Numbered from the stretch's first letter, positions 24,962 to 35,872 are shown. The stretch is DNA of 64,000 bases from Alistipes senegalensis (GCA_023664045.1 JAMPGH010000001.1:1075095-1139094), one strand, 5' to 3'. Numbers and translations are program-made. The notes: generated by a model from the letters alone, not told the origin.

Positions 24962-26521
24962 TTATTGCTCTTTCGGATAGTCCGCATTGTAGTGGCAACC
25001 GACCGATTCCTTGATGTCGCGGCCCTGTTTGATGACCAGATAGGCTACGGCGATCATGTTGCGCAGTTCGCACAGCTCGCGGTTGGGCTTGGTCTTGCCG
25101 TAGAGCTCTTCGGTCTCTTCGTAGAGGGTCGAGAGCCGCCGCATGGCCCGCTTCAGGGATAAGTTCGACCGCACGATGCCTACGTAGTTCGACATGATGG
25201 TCTGCATCTCGCGCTTCGACTGGATGATCATCAGCATCTCTTCGGTATGCTGCGTGCCTTCGAAATCCCAGTCGGGAATCCCCTCCTGAAAATCCGTCTT
25301 GTCGAGTTGCGCCGTGGCATGGCGCGCCGCCTGATCGCCGTAGACCACCGCTTCGATCAGCGAGTTGGAGGCCAGCCGGTTGGCGCCGTGCAGCCCCGTG
25401 CAGGAGGTCTCGCCCAGCGCGTAGAGCCGCTTCACGGAGGTCTGACCGTCGGTGTTGACCTTCACGCCGCCGCAGCAGTAGTGCGCCGCAGGGGTTACCG
25501 GAATCAGGTCGCGCGTGATGTCGATGCCGATCGACTTGCACTTCTCGTAGATGTTGGGGAAGTGGCTGCGGACCGCTTCGGGGTCCTTGTGCCGGACATC
25601 GAGGTAGACGAAATCTTCGCCCCGGCGGGTCATTTCGCGGTAGATGGCCCGGGCCACCACATCGCGCGGCGCCAGCGACTTCATCGGGTGGTATTTGTCC
25701 ATGAACTCCTCGCCCGACTGCAGCCGCAGGATCGCGCCGAATCCGCGCATCGCTTCGGTAATCAGGAAGTTGGGTTTTTCGCCCGGGTTGTAGAGCGTCG
25801 TGGGGTGGAACTGGATGAACTCCATGTTCTCGGTGATGGCTTTGGCCCGGTGGCACATGGCGATGCCGTCGCCCGTGGCCACGACGGGGTTCGAGGTCGT
25901 GGAGTAGATGTTGCCGCAGCCGCCCGTGGCCACGATGGTGAATTTCGAGAGCATGGTTTCGATCTCGTTGGTCGCTTCGTTGAGGACGTAGGCCCCGAAG
26001 CAGGCCAGACCGCGGGTATGGCGCGTAACGAACTCGCCCAAGTGGTGCTGCGTCAGCAGGTCGATGGCGAAGCGGTGCTCCAGCACGGTGATGTTCGGGT
26101 GGTTGCGCACCGACTCGATGAGCGCCCGTTCGATCTCGGCTCCCGTGAGGTCTTCATGGTGGAGTATGCGGTGTTCGGTGTGTCCGCCTTCGCGGTGGAG
26201 TTCGAAGCGGCCGTCGGGGGTCTTGTCGAAGCGGGTGCCCCAGCCGATCAGGTCGCGGATCAACTCGGGAGCGCGCCGCACGACCAGCTCCACGGCCCGC
26301 TCGTCGCACTTGCCGGCACCGCAGACCAGCGTGTCGCGAATGTGTTTCTCGAAGGTGTCGGGTTCGTAGGTTACTGAGCAGATGCCCCCCTGCGCATAGT
26401 TGGTGTTGCACTCTTTCATCTCGCCTTTCGTTACCACGGTAACATGCCCGTGGGCGGCGGCTTTCAGCGCGAACGAGAGACCCGCCGCACCGGATCCGAT
26501 GACCAGAAAGTCGGTTTTCAT
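24962..26521 (-). CDS. nadB: L-aspartate oxidase
   Basis: NadB oxidises L-aspartate to iminoaspartate, the first step of NAD synthesis. The 519-residue flavoprotein starts MKTDFLVIGSGAAGLSFALK (FAD GxGxxG loop 9-14). It has the NTNYAQGGI loop, the conserved GGHTEHRILHHEDLTG and HPTTLYNPGEK substrate region, and EACSCTGLHGANRLASNSL-like sequence (GETSCTGLHGANRLASNSL). This identifies an aspartate oxidase rather than fumarate reductase. NadA and NadC genes are not in the window. Confidence 0.93.
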   Translation of the reverse strand: MKTDFLVIGSGAAGLSFALKAAAHGHVTVVTKGEMKECNTNYAQGGICSVTYEPDTFEKHIRDTLVCGAGKCDERAVELVVRRAPELIRDLIGWGTRFDKTPDGRFELHREGGHTEHRILHHEDLTGAEIERALIESVRNHPNITVLEHRFAIDLLTQHHLGEFVTRHTRGLACFGAYVLNEATNEIETMLSKFTIVATGGCGNIYSTTSNPVVATGDGIAMCHRAKAITENMEFIQFHPTTLYNPGEKPNFLITEAMRGFGAILRLQSGEEFMDKYHPMKSLAPRDVVARAIYREMTRRGEDFVYLDVRHKDPEAVRSHFPNIYEKCKSIGIDITRDLIPVTPAAHYCCGGVKVNTDGQTSVKRLYALGETSCTGLHGANRLASNSLIEAVVYGDQAARHATAQLDKTDFQEGIPDWDFEGTQHTEEMLMIIQSKREMQTIMSNYVGIVRSNLSLKRAMRRLSTLYEETEELYGKTKPNRELCELRNMIAVAYLVIKQGRDIKESVGCHYNADYPKEQ

Positions 26522-26545
26522 TGCTTTGAGAGCTTTTGAGCGTGG

Positions 26546-26571
26546 CAAAGTTACAAAAAATAGTAATTTTG
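26546..26571. promoter_or_regulatory. Divergent, nearly touching promoters of nadB and queA
   Basis: The minus-strand -7 box TAACTTTG (26553-26546) serves nadB. The plus-strand -7 box TAATTTTG (26564-26571) serves queA. Only 10 nt separate them, so each -33 region would overlap the other promoter and the two may exclude each other. Confidence 0.65.
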
Positions 26572-26592
26572 TCTCACAAATTCACAGCAAAG

Positions 26593-27801
26593 ATGGAACG
26601 ACACATAGCCATAGGCGACTATTGTTACGATCTGCCCGAGGAGCGGATCGCCAAATTCCCGCTTGCCGAACGCAGCGCCTCGAAGCTGCTGGTATGGCGG
26701 GGCGGCGAGATCGGGGAACATCGGTTCGCCGAGATCGGCGAGCGGTTGCCTGCGGGGCAGCTGCTGGTCTTCAACAACACCAAAGTGATCCGCGCCCGGA
26801 TCATCATGCACAAACCTTCGGGAGCCCGGATCGAAGTCTTCTGCCTCGAACCGCACGCTCCGGCCGACTACGAACGGGCGTTCGCCGTGAGGGGCACGTG
26901 CGAATGGTCGTGCATCGTGGGCAACGTGAAGAAGTGGAAGGAGGGCTACGTCGGGATCGATTTCGAGTACGGGGGGCGCGCCGAGCATCTGCGGGCCTTT
27001 CTGGTCGGCGAGCAGGGGCGCGAGCGCATCGTGCGCTTCGAGTGGTCCGCGCCGCTGTCGTTCGGACAGCTGCTCGAACATCTGGGCCGCATTCCCATTC
27101 CGCCCTACCTGAACCGCGAAAGCGAGGAGATCGACAACACGCGCTACCAGACCGTCTATTCCAAGTTCGAGGGTTCGGTGGCCGCTCCGACGGCCGGACT
27201 GCACTTCACCTCCGAATTGATCGACGGGATGAAGTGCGCGGGTTTCGGCTTCGAGGAGGTAACGCTCCACGTCGGGGCCGGGACGTTCCTGCCGGTCAAG
27301 GAGGAGGATGCCGCGCACCATCCCATGCACACCGAGCACTTCGAGGTGCGGCGCGACACGGTGGCGCGGCTGTTGGAAAAGCAGGGGCACATCACGGCCG
27401 TGGGCACGACTTCCGTGCGGACGCTCGAATCGCTGACGGCCCTCGCATGGCGCATCCGCATCGGCGGATCGCCCGATGCCGATCGTCCGATCGGACAGTG
27501 GGAGCTCTACGACATTCCGCACGACTTCACGGGTCGCGATGCGCTCGACACGCTGCTGGAGTACATGACGGCGCACGATCTCGACCGTCTGAAAGCCGCG
27601 ACGCAGATCATGATTACGCCGCTCGGTTACGAGTTCCGTATCGTCGACAGCATCATCACCAATTTCCACCAGCCTTCGTCCACGTTGCTGCTGCTCGTCG
27701 CGGCCTACGTCGGCGACGACTGGCGCCGCATCTACGACTACGCCCTCGCCCACGGTTTCCGCTTTCTGAGCTACGGCGACTCGTCGCTGCTGATGCGCTG
27801 A
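26593..27801 (+). CDS. queA: tRNA preQ1(34) S-adenosylmethionine ribosyltransferase-isomerase
   Basis: QueA transfers the ribosyl part of SAM to preQ1 in tRNA to make epoxyqueuosine. The 402-residue sequence has YDLPEERIAKFPLAERSASK at the start, LLVFNNTKVIRARI, LGRIPIPPYLNRESEEIDNTRYQTVY (ending in the catalytic-site region) and APTAGLHFT, plus ITNFHQPSSTLLLLVAA at the end. ATG 26593 places the start 21 nt after the -7 box. A perfect terminator follows. Confidence 0.94.
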   Translation: MERHIAIGDYCYDLPEERIAKFPLAERSASKLLVWRGGEIGEHRFAEIGERLPAGQLLVFNNTKVIRARIIMHKPSGARIEVFCLEPHAPADYERAFAVRGTCEWSCIVGNVKKWKEGYVGIDFEYGGRAEHLRAFLVGEQGRERIVRFEWSAPLSFGQLLEHLGRIPIPPYLNRESEEIDNTRYQTVYSKFEGSVAAPTAGLHFTSELIDGMKCAGFGFEEVTLHVGAGTFLPVKEEDAAHHPMHTEHFEVRRDTVARLLEKQGHITAVGTTSVRTLESLTALAWRIRIGGSPDADRPIGQWELYDIPHDFTGRDALDTLLEYMTAHDLDRLKAATQIMITPLGYEFRIVDSIITNFHQPSSTLLLLVAAYVGDDWRRIYDYALAHGFRFLSYGDSSLLMR

Positions 27802-27811
27802 AAATTATTGA

Positions 27812-27843
27812 AAAACCGGACAGCAATATTGCTGTCCGGTTTT
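27812..27843 (+). terminator. Terminator of queA
   Basis: A continuous palindrome, AAAACCGGACAGCAAT and its complement, ends in TTTT right after queA. It is also positioned to stop the convergent minus-strand lipoprotein gene. Confidence 0.85.
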
Positions 27844-27865
27844 AGCGTGCGCTTTTTCAAGATGC

Positions 27866-28954
27866 CTAATAAATAGGTACTTCGGAGAACGTGATGTAGT
27901 TGCTTTCAAGATTGTAGACCGATGCGGGGTAAGCCGTGCAATAGATGCTGATGTAGAGCTTCTTGGCATTGGTTGAGACGTTGTTCAGCGTAATGGTTCC
28001 GTTCTTCTTGGCATTGGTGGGCAGGCTGGTCGAAATGATGCTGGAGCCGCTGGGAGAATTTCCGCCGAAAGCGAATTTGCTGTCCTGATAAGTATAGGTG
28101 TGCCCCGCATCGTCGGAGACGTCGGAATAAGTGGTCGGCCCGACGGCATAGATGCGGAAATCGCTGATATTCGAGCTCGTATTGGTCAGCGAGTAGGTGA
28201 AAACGACGCTGCTGCCGGAACGTTTGCAACTGATGATGTCGGCCGAAATCCGGGAGTCGCACGACGAGATCGAAGCTGAGGAATAATCATCCTTGCCGGA
28301 ATCGCCGCCCGTGTTGCCGCCGGAAGAGGTGTTGCTGTTTACGATCACCATGATGGTTTGGGCCCGGCCGGCCGCGTTCACCGTGAAAAAGGCGGTGGCG
28401 TCATTCGAAATCTTCGACCGGTCGATGTTGACGGAGAGGGTTTCGGATCCGTTCATGGCGATTTTGCCGCTCAGGGGAGAGACCGTAAGCCATTGTTCCG
28501 TAATGTTGCTGATGTTCCAGGAAACCGCACCCGAAGTACCGTTGTTGTAGATGTCGATACGCAGGGTCGAATAGTCGGTGCCGAAGTCGACGGTGGTATT
28601 GGAGAAACTGATTCCCGAGCCCGACTGAACCGGAGTGAGGAGAATGTCGCAAGGGGTGCTCGACCCGAGGGCGACGGAAATCTGACGGGAGTTGGAGCCG
28701 TAGCCGTTGGCTTGGACTTGGATCTTGTACTGTCCGGGTTCAAGATCGAGAAACTCGTAATGTCCGTCATTTCCGGAGATGGTAGTGGTGTTGCCCGGAG
28801 AAAGAATGACCTCGGCATTTCGGATCGGATCGCCCGTTTCGGAATTGGTGATGATGCCGTAAACACTGCCTGTAGAGGGCGTTTCGTCTTCGGAACAGTT
28901 GCAGCAGAGAAGGCCTGCAAAACAAAGAAGTGCAAGTAGCAGATTGTTTTTCAT
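27866..28954 (-). CDS. Lipoprotein with a carboxypeptidase-regulatory-like domain
   Basis: The 362-residue lipoprotein has lipobox LLCCNC. Residues about 28-105 (SVYGIITNSETGDPIRNAEV, then a DGHYEFLDLEPGQYKIQV ladder) form a carboxypeptidase-regulatory-like beta-sandwich. Residues about 110-210 (FSNTTVDFGTDYSTLRIDIYNNGTSG, WLTVSPLSGKI) look like a BACON/Ig-like domain. A Ser/Gly linker then leads to a third beta-rich domain. Composition is richer in A, T, Asn and Ser codons than its neighbours. It ends a minus-strand cluster with two envelope genes; its role is unknown and surface display is inferred. Confidence 0.72.
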   Translation of the reverse strand: MKNNLLLALLCFAGLLCCNCSEDETPSTGSVYGIITNSETGDPIRNAEVILSPGNTTTISGNDGHYEFLDLEPGQYKIQVQANGYGSNSRQISVALGSSTPCDILLTPVQSGSGISFSNTTVDFGTDYSTLRIDIYNNGTSGAVSWNISNITEQWLTVSPLSGKIAMNGSETLSVNIDRSKISNDATAFFTVNAAGRAQTIMVIVNSNTSSGGNTGGDSGKDDYSSASISSCDSRISADIISCKRSGSSVVFTYSLTNTSSNISDFRIYAVGPTTYSDVSDDAGHTYTYQDSKFAFGGNSPSGSSIISTSLPTNAKKNGTITLNNVSTNAKKLYISIYCTAYPASVYNLESNYITFSEVPIY

Positions 28955-28974
28955 AATATGAATTGTTTGGGTGA

Positions 28975-29868
28975 TTAAAAATTGACTGAGGTCGCGATGC
29001 CGGCAGCGCCGTCGGGAAAGAGCGTCGGGGCGAAAGCGTAGGTCCGGTCGCCGGACGGGCGGCGATGGACGACAAGACGTCGGGCTCCCGGAGCGGCGAC
29101 GGCATCGATAAGGTTGTAAAGGTAAAGTGCGGCGGCGGCTCCGATGCAGATGTTGCGGGCCGTAGCGAAATGGTCGCGCTTGGTCCGATAACTGCGGAGA
29201 AGATCGATGTCGCGGGTCTGGCCGATACGGCGCACGTAGTCCGAACGCTGGTTCTCGGTGAAGACGATACCGGCGGCTACGATGGCGCAACCGCCCAAAA
29301 TAAGGCCTCCCTTGAGGTTGGCCCCTTTGTGGAATTGACCCCAACCGGGGATGACGGCCGATCTCCAAAGTCCGCGGGCACCGTAGCGGGTGGTCGACTC
29401 GACCCGATCGAACAGAGGCATGCGCCCCAGTTCGGACTTGGCGAAGAGCTTGGTCAGATAATAATTCCCGGACCGATCCCGTACCCAATATTCTGCGATG
29501 TTCTCGACATGAAGCTGAACAGCCGAACCCTGCAGCCGGGTGAAGGTACGGCTGTCGTAGACGATCTGTTCGGATAGCCGCCCGTCGGTCCACACCTGCG
29601 AAAGATGTTCTTCGGAGCGGTTGTCGGAAATGGCGACCACACCGGAGCGCAATCCCGAGTGCACTACCAACTCGGCAAGACACTTCTCGCGGGCGGCATC
29701 GAGCGACGACGCGGTCGCGGAGAGCATCTCGTAGGCGAACGTGGAGTTGGTCGGTCGCGGCGCTTTCTGAATCCATCGGGGACGCAGCGGTTCCGAAGCT
29801 CGCGGTTGCGCCAAGGCGGAGGTTCCTGCAAGAGCCGCCAAAAGCATGAAAAAGAGAGCCCGTTTCAT
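28975..29868 (-). CDS. Exported protein with DUF5683-like membrane segment
   Basis: The 297-residue protein has a signal peptide (ends TSALAQ). Its N-terminal half contains an LPP20/flagellar-assembly-like mixed fold (TSNFAYEML-type NSTFAYEMLSATASSLDAAR, YWVRDRSGNYYLTKLFAKS). Then comes the phrase LWRSAVIPGWGQFHKGANLKGGLILGG, typical of DUF5683 proteins, where PGWGQFYKG precedes two membrane helices (about 175-200 and 235-255). The function is unknown. It starts one base after the stop of the upstream lipoprotein gene. Confidence 0.65.
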   Translation of the reverse strand: MKRALFFMLLAALAGTSALAQPRASEPLRPRWIQKAPRPTNSTFAYEMLSATASSLDAAREKCLAELVVHSGLRSGVVAISDNRSEEHLSQVWTDGRLSEQIVYDSRTFTRLQGSAVQLHVENIAEYWVRDRSGNYYLTKLFAKSELGRMPLFDRVESTTRYGARGLWRSAVIPGWGQFHKGANLKGGLILGGCAIVAAGIVFTENQRSDYVRRIGQTRDIDLLRSYRTKRDHFATARNICIGAAAALYLYNLIDAVAAPGARRLVVHRRPSGDRTYAFAPTLFPDGAAGIATSVNF

Positions 29869-29869
29869 G

Positions 29870-30511
29870 CTATTCCGACATGTTCCGCAGCTTGTACTCT
29901 TCGAGGCCCTGAGCCGTCTTTTCGATGAACCGCTCCCGGTCGTATTGCAGCTCGACGACTCCTTCGCGATCGAGGAAATCGTTCAGATTCCGACCGAATC
30001 CATCCTTGTCCGTGCGCATTTCGAGGCAGACGTAGACCTGGACGGAACCGTCGGAGAGGTCGTAGACCGAGGTCTTGATGATACGCGTATTGCGCAACTC
30101 CGCGGCGACGTACTGGGTCATGACGGATTCGCCGAGCGAGCCGGCCGTATTCTTGAGATTTTTGTTGGCATTCTGCACGTAGTCCTGAGCGGCGCCTTCG
30201 ACGGCGACCTTGATCATCTGCGCCAGTCGGGTGCGGGCGTCGCGTTCGGCTTCGCTCAGTGCGGCTTTTTCAAGGTAGGAGGTAGCAGTACCGTAAGCAC
30301 GCAGGTATTCGGAATCGGCCAAAGCCAGCTCGATGCACGGCTCAGTGGTGCGGAGCGTACGGTTCGGACGGTTTTGAGCAGCTTGCTGTTCCTGCTGTTC
30401 TTTCCATTGCTGATATTGATAATCGGAAGATGCCGCTTTTTTTGATGAGCCGCAAGCGACTAACGACAAGGCCGCAACGACGGAGGTTGCGAGAAGACTG
30501 AGGTTTTTCAT
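29870..30511 (-). CDS. LPP20-like lipoprotein
   Basis: The 213-residue lipoprotein has lipobox LVAC (Cys20), a Gln-rich coiled stretch (about 32-48) and a mixed domain. SEAERDARTRLAQMIKVAVEGAA, followed by later TQYVAAELRNTRIIKTSVYDLSDGSVQVYVCLEMR, resembles LPP20-family lipoproteins and the similar domain in the next gene. It is the first gene of the cluster 30511-27866. No -7 box is obvious before it. Confidence 0.68.
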   Translation of the reverse strand: MKNLSLLATSVVAALSLVACGSSKKAASSDYQYQQWKEQQEQQAAQNRPNRTLRTTEPCIELALADSEYLRAYGTATSYLEKAALSEAERDARTRLAQMIKVAVEGAAQDYVQNANKNLKNTAGSLGESVMTQYVAAELRNTRIIKTSVYDLSDGSVQVYVCLEMRTDKDGFGRNLNDFLDREGVVELQYDRERFIEKTAQGLEEYKLRNMSE

Positions 30512-30621
30512 AGTAAAAATTGAATTAGTAGATTCAACTTTACCATTCAACTCCCAAATGGCGGATACGAAAAAAGAAGTGTGGAGTTGTTAGTCTATCT
30601 CCTCAGAGGCTCTGGAATGCC

Positions 30622-30783
30622 CTACGCAAAATAAACAATACCCCACACCGAATAGCATATCAAAAATGATACAACTATAAACGGTAACGAGTGTCCGTAT
30701 TGCTTCTTTTGCGTTTTGCATTCCTTCCTTGCGTTAGAAATTTTCCAGATTTCTGAGGAAAGAAGCCTAAACACTTCTATCAT
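30622..30783 (-). CDS. Possible 53-residue single-pass membrane protein
   Basis: The short frame starting at ATG 30783 encodes a charged N-terminal half (IEVFRLLSSEIWKISNARKE, then CKTQKKQYGH) and ends in one hydrophobic helix (LPFIVVSFLICYSVWGIVYF). A full promoter lies 27 nt upstream of the ATG, which makes expression plausible. I see no named family. It might instead be an untranslated small RNA. Confidence 0.4.
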   Translation of the reverse strand: MIEVFRLLSSEIWKISNARKECKTQKKQYGHSLPFIVVSFLICYSVWGIVYFA

Positions 30784-30809
30784 GTCGCTACCCTTTGCGA
30801 ATAGCGATA

Positions 30810-30841
30810 CAAAGATAGGGAAAATGTTTCCGAAATACAAA
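30810..30841 (-). promoter_or_regulatory. Promoter for the small gene at 30622-30783
   Basis: On the minus strand TTTG (30841-30838), a 20-nt spacer and TATCTTTG (30817-30810) make an exact Bacteroidota promoter in an otherwise gene-poor stretch. Confidence 0.7.
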
Positions 30842-31001
30842 CACTCTTGGGGTATTGCGACGGCAAATTTCGGGTAATTTTTGCTGAAAATCAATATTGA
30901 AATAGCTATTTTATTTACTTATGTTGCCGTAATCCCTTTCGGTGAAACTCTGAAGCGTGAAAAAAATAACAGTGAGCGAAAATAATTCCCGATTATATTT
31001 C

Positions 31002-31009
31002 TATCTTTG
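31002..31009 (+). promoter_or_regulatory. Promoter (-7 element) of eno
   Basis: TATCTTTG lies 48 nt before the eno ATG. The leader between them is A+T-rich. The -33 region is not consensus. Confidence 0.65.
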
Positions 31010-31044
31010 CAGCGCGAACGAAAAAGAATTCCGTTACCAATTAA

Positions 31045-32343
<1,299 letters not shown>

Positions 32344-32360
32344 GCCCTGCTTTCTGACTG

Positions 32361-32395
32361 AATCCCGGCGGCCGCAAGGTTCGCCGGGATTTTTC
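32361..32395 (+). terminator. Terminator of eno
   Basis: AATCCCGGCG pairs with CGCCGGGATT around an 11-nt loop, followed by TTTTCG. Confidence 0.8.
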
Positions 32396-32437
32396 GTATT
32401 TCGGCATCGGGCCGGAATGGGGTTCCGATGAAATCGT

Positions 32438-32445
32438 TATCTTTG
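32438..32445 (+). promoter_or_regulatory. -7 element almost on the start codon of the RhuM-Fic gene
   Basis: TATCTTTG ends 5 nt before ATG 32451. Transcription would begin at or within a few bases of the ATG, giving a leaderless or nearly leaderless mRNA. Confidence 0.6.
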
Positions 32446-32450
32446 TTTCC

Positions 32451-33434
32451 ATGAATACGGGAGAAGTCATCATCTATCGGTCGGCCGACGGCGAAACGCA
32501 CCTCGACGTGCGTCTGGAGGGCGACAGCGTGTGGCTGACGCAGGCTGAGATTGCACAACTGTTCGGAACGGAAGTGCCGGCTATATCCAAACACATCCGC
32601 AATATTTTTCAGAGCGGAGAATTGGAACGTGTTTCAACTGTTTCCAAAATGGAAATAGTTCGACAGGAGGGAGCACGTATGGTGAAAAGACAGGTCGATA
32701 CGTATAACCTCGATATGATTTTGTCTGTGGGGTATCGTGTTAATTCCAAAAATGCCACCCAGTTCCGCATCTGGGCGAACAAGGTGCTGAAAGAGTATCT
32801 TATCAAGGGTTATGCTGTCAATAGTCAGGCGAAAGCCGAGCAGCTGGAGGAGCTGAAGCGGACGGTGAAGCTCTTGTCGAACGTGCTGGATGCGAAGTCC
32901 GTTACGAAATCCGAGGCGGTCGGTCTGCTGCGGGTGATTACCGACTACACCTACGGTCTCGATACGCTCGACCGCTACGACTTCCAGCAGCTGGAGGTCT
33001 CGGCCACGACAGCCGAGGAGCCGTTTCGGGCGACCTATGAAAATGCGATGGAGGCCTTGCAGGTGCTGCGCGACAAGTTCGGGGGCAGCGATTTGTTTGC
33101 GCACGAAAAAGACGAATCGTTCAGGAGTACGATGGGCGCGATTTACCAGACTTTCGGCGGTCGCGACCTCTATCCGAGCGTTGAGGAGAAAGCAGCCAAT
33201 CTGCTCTATCTGACGGTCAAGAACCATTCGTTCAGCGACGGCAACAAGCGCATCGCCGCATTCCTGTTCCTTTGGTTCTTGGAGAAAAACGGCATCCTCT
33301 ACCGCGCCGACGGCTCGCGTTTGGTCGATAACAATACGTTGGTCGCCCTGACACTGATGATCGCTGAAAGCCGCACCGAGGAGAAAGACGTGATGACCAA
33401 AGTCGTGGTGAATTTGATCAACAAGAATAATTGA
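32451..33434 (+). CDS. RhuM/Fic-Doc fusion protein
   Basis: The 327-residue cytoplasmic protein has an N-terminal RhuM region (about 1-125: VWLTQAEIAQLFGTEVPAIS looks like a helix-turn-helix, then QVDTYNLDMILSVGYRVNS and FRIWANKVLKEYLIKGY, the family hallmarks). A helical linker leads to a C-terminal Fic/Doc domain (about 190-327) with the active-site motif HSFSDGNKR (259-267). The NKR ending is closer to Doc kinases than to AMP-transferring Fic enzymes (GNGR). RhuM proteins were first noted on a Salmonella pathogenicity island; their target is unknown. No separate antitoxin gene is adjacent. It is a lone gene between eno and tRNA-His. Confidence 0.88.
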   Translation: MNTGEVIIYRSADGETHLDVRLEGDSVWLTQAEIAQLFGTEVPAISKHIRNIFQSGELERVSTVSKMEIVRQEGARMVKRQVDTYNLDMILSVGYRVNSKNATQFRIWANKVLKEYLIKGYAVNSQAKAEQLEELKRTVKLLSNVLDAKSVTKSEAVGLLRVITDYTYGLDTLDRYDFQQLEVSATTAEEPFRATYENAMEALQVLRDKFGGSDLFAHEKDESFRSTMGAIYQTFGGRDLYPSVEEKAANLLYLTVKNHSFSDGNKRIAAFLFLWFLEKNGILYRADGSRLVDNNTLVALTLMIAESRTEEKDVMTKVVVNLINKNN

Positions 33435-33589
33435 CAGGAGAGGTGCAGTGCGGTCGCTGGAAATAGAAATCATTTCGCCCCGCAACCCGGTATCCGCGGG
33501 AAGCGCTTCGGGCGAAGAGCGGCTTCCGCAGCAAGCATTTTGTCAGGATGCGGCGGGGAAAGCATTGCTTGCCGAAGTAAGCACCCGAC

Positions 33590-33622
33590 AAAAAAAACAC
33601 CCGGCCTGAAAGCCGGGTGTTT
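33590..33622 (-). terminator. Terminator of tRNA-His
   Basis: On the minus strand an 11-bp stem (AAACACCCGGC with its complement) and a 6-nt loop are followed by a run of eight T. It lies 14 nt past the tRNA 3' end. Confidence 0.85.
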
Positions 33623-33635
33623 CTCTTCGTACAAG

Positions 33636-33710
33636 GGTGGAAGAAGGGGCTCGAACCCTCGACCTTCGGAACCACAATCCGACGCTCTAACCGACTGAGC
33701 TACATCCACC
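33636..33710 (-). tRNA. tRNA-His (anticodon GTG)
   Basis: On the minus strand the sequence folds as a 75-nt cloverleaf: acceptor GTGGATG/CTTCCAC (with one T-T mismatch), D-arm GCTC/GAGC, anticodon stem TCGGA/TCCGA with loop TTGTGGT and a TTCGAAC T-loop. The extra G at -1 opposite discriminator C73 is the identity mark of histidine tRNA. CCA is not encoded. Confidence 0.93.
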
Positions 33711-33739
33711 ATGCGACGGCTCGGGGCCGTCTCGGGTTG

Positions 33740-33771
33740 CAAATGTAATATGTTTTTTCGCTTTTGCCAAA
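33740..33771 (-). promoter_or_regulatory. Promoter of tRNA-His
   Basis: On the minus strand TTTG (33771-33768), 20 nt and TACATTTG (33747-33740) form an exact promoter 30 nt ahead of the mature tRNA 5' end. Confidence 0.8.
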
Positions 33772-33805
33772 AATTTCGGGCGAAAAATCGCAATGCGGTC
33801 CGGTT

Positions 33806-33891
33806 GTCTGCCAAAATGGCAGACGGAAGTGTAGCTTTGTCAGCAAAAAGTCGGTGGAACGCGGGCGAAACCTGCCAAAAACGGATTGGCA
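33806..33891 (+). promoter_or_regulatory. groESL control region with paired TGCCA/TGGCA repeats
   Basis: One inverted repeat is GTCTGCC-AAAAT-GGCAGAC (33806-33824), which contains TGCCA-AAA-TGGCA. A second is TGCCA-9nt-TGGCA (33873-33877 and 33887-33891). A -7 box TAGCTTTG sits between them at 33832-33839. The first palindrome covers the spacer just upstream of the -7 box, a repressor-like position. The CIRCE sequence of HrcA is absent. The regulator is unknown. Confidence 0.5.
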
Positions 33892-33956
33892 CACCGATTG
33901 ATGAATAGGGAGTTGCAAGCGCAAAATATCATTTAACCAAATAAACAGACACAGCT

Positions 33957-34226
33957 ATGAACGTAAAACCTTTATCGGACCGCGTGTTGATTCTGCCGAA
34001 TCCCGCGGAGGAGAAGACGGCCGGAGGTCTCATCATTCCCGACACGGCCAAAGAGAAGCCGCTGGCAGGCAAGGTGATCGCCGTGGGCCCCGGCACCTCG
34101 GAGGTGAAAATGGAGGTCAAGGAGGGCGATCGGGTGCTCTACGGCAAGTATGCCGGTCAGGAGATCCAGATCGACGGCGTGGACTACCTCATCATGAAAC
34201 AGAACGATATTTTGGCAATCATCTAA
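33957..34226 (+). CDS. groES: Co-chaperonin GroES
   Basis: The 89-residue protein has the GroES order: [21 protein letters not shown], the mobile loop [24 protein letters not shown], then [14 protein letters not shown] and a terminal [12 protein letters not shown]. GroES caps GroEL during folding. It precedes groEL by 14 nt in the standard operon. Confidence 0.97.
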   Translation: MNVKPLSDRVLILPNPAEEKTAGGLIIPDTAKEKPLAGKVIAVGPGTSEVKMEVKEGDRVLYGKYAGQEIQIDGVDYLIMKQNDILAII

Positions 34227-34234
34227 ATCCGTAA

Positions 34235-35872
<1,638 letters not shown>

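Noticed and set aside
33886-33902. Sigma-54-like promoter TTGGCAC-N5-TTGAT before groES
   Set aside because: The -24 part looks good, but the essential GC of the -12 element is GA here, and the same bases are better explained as part of the TGCCA/TGGCA inverted repeat.
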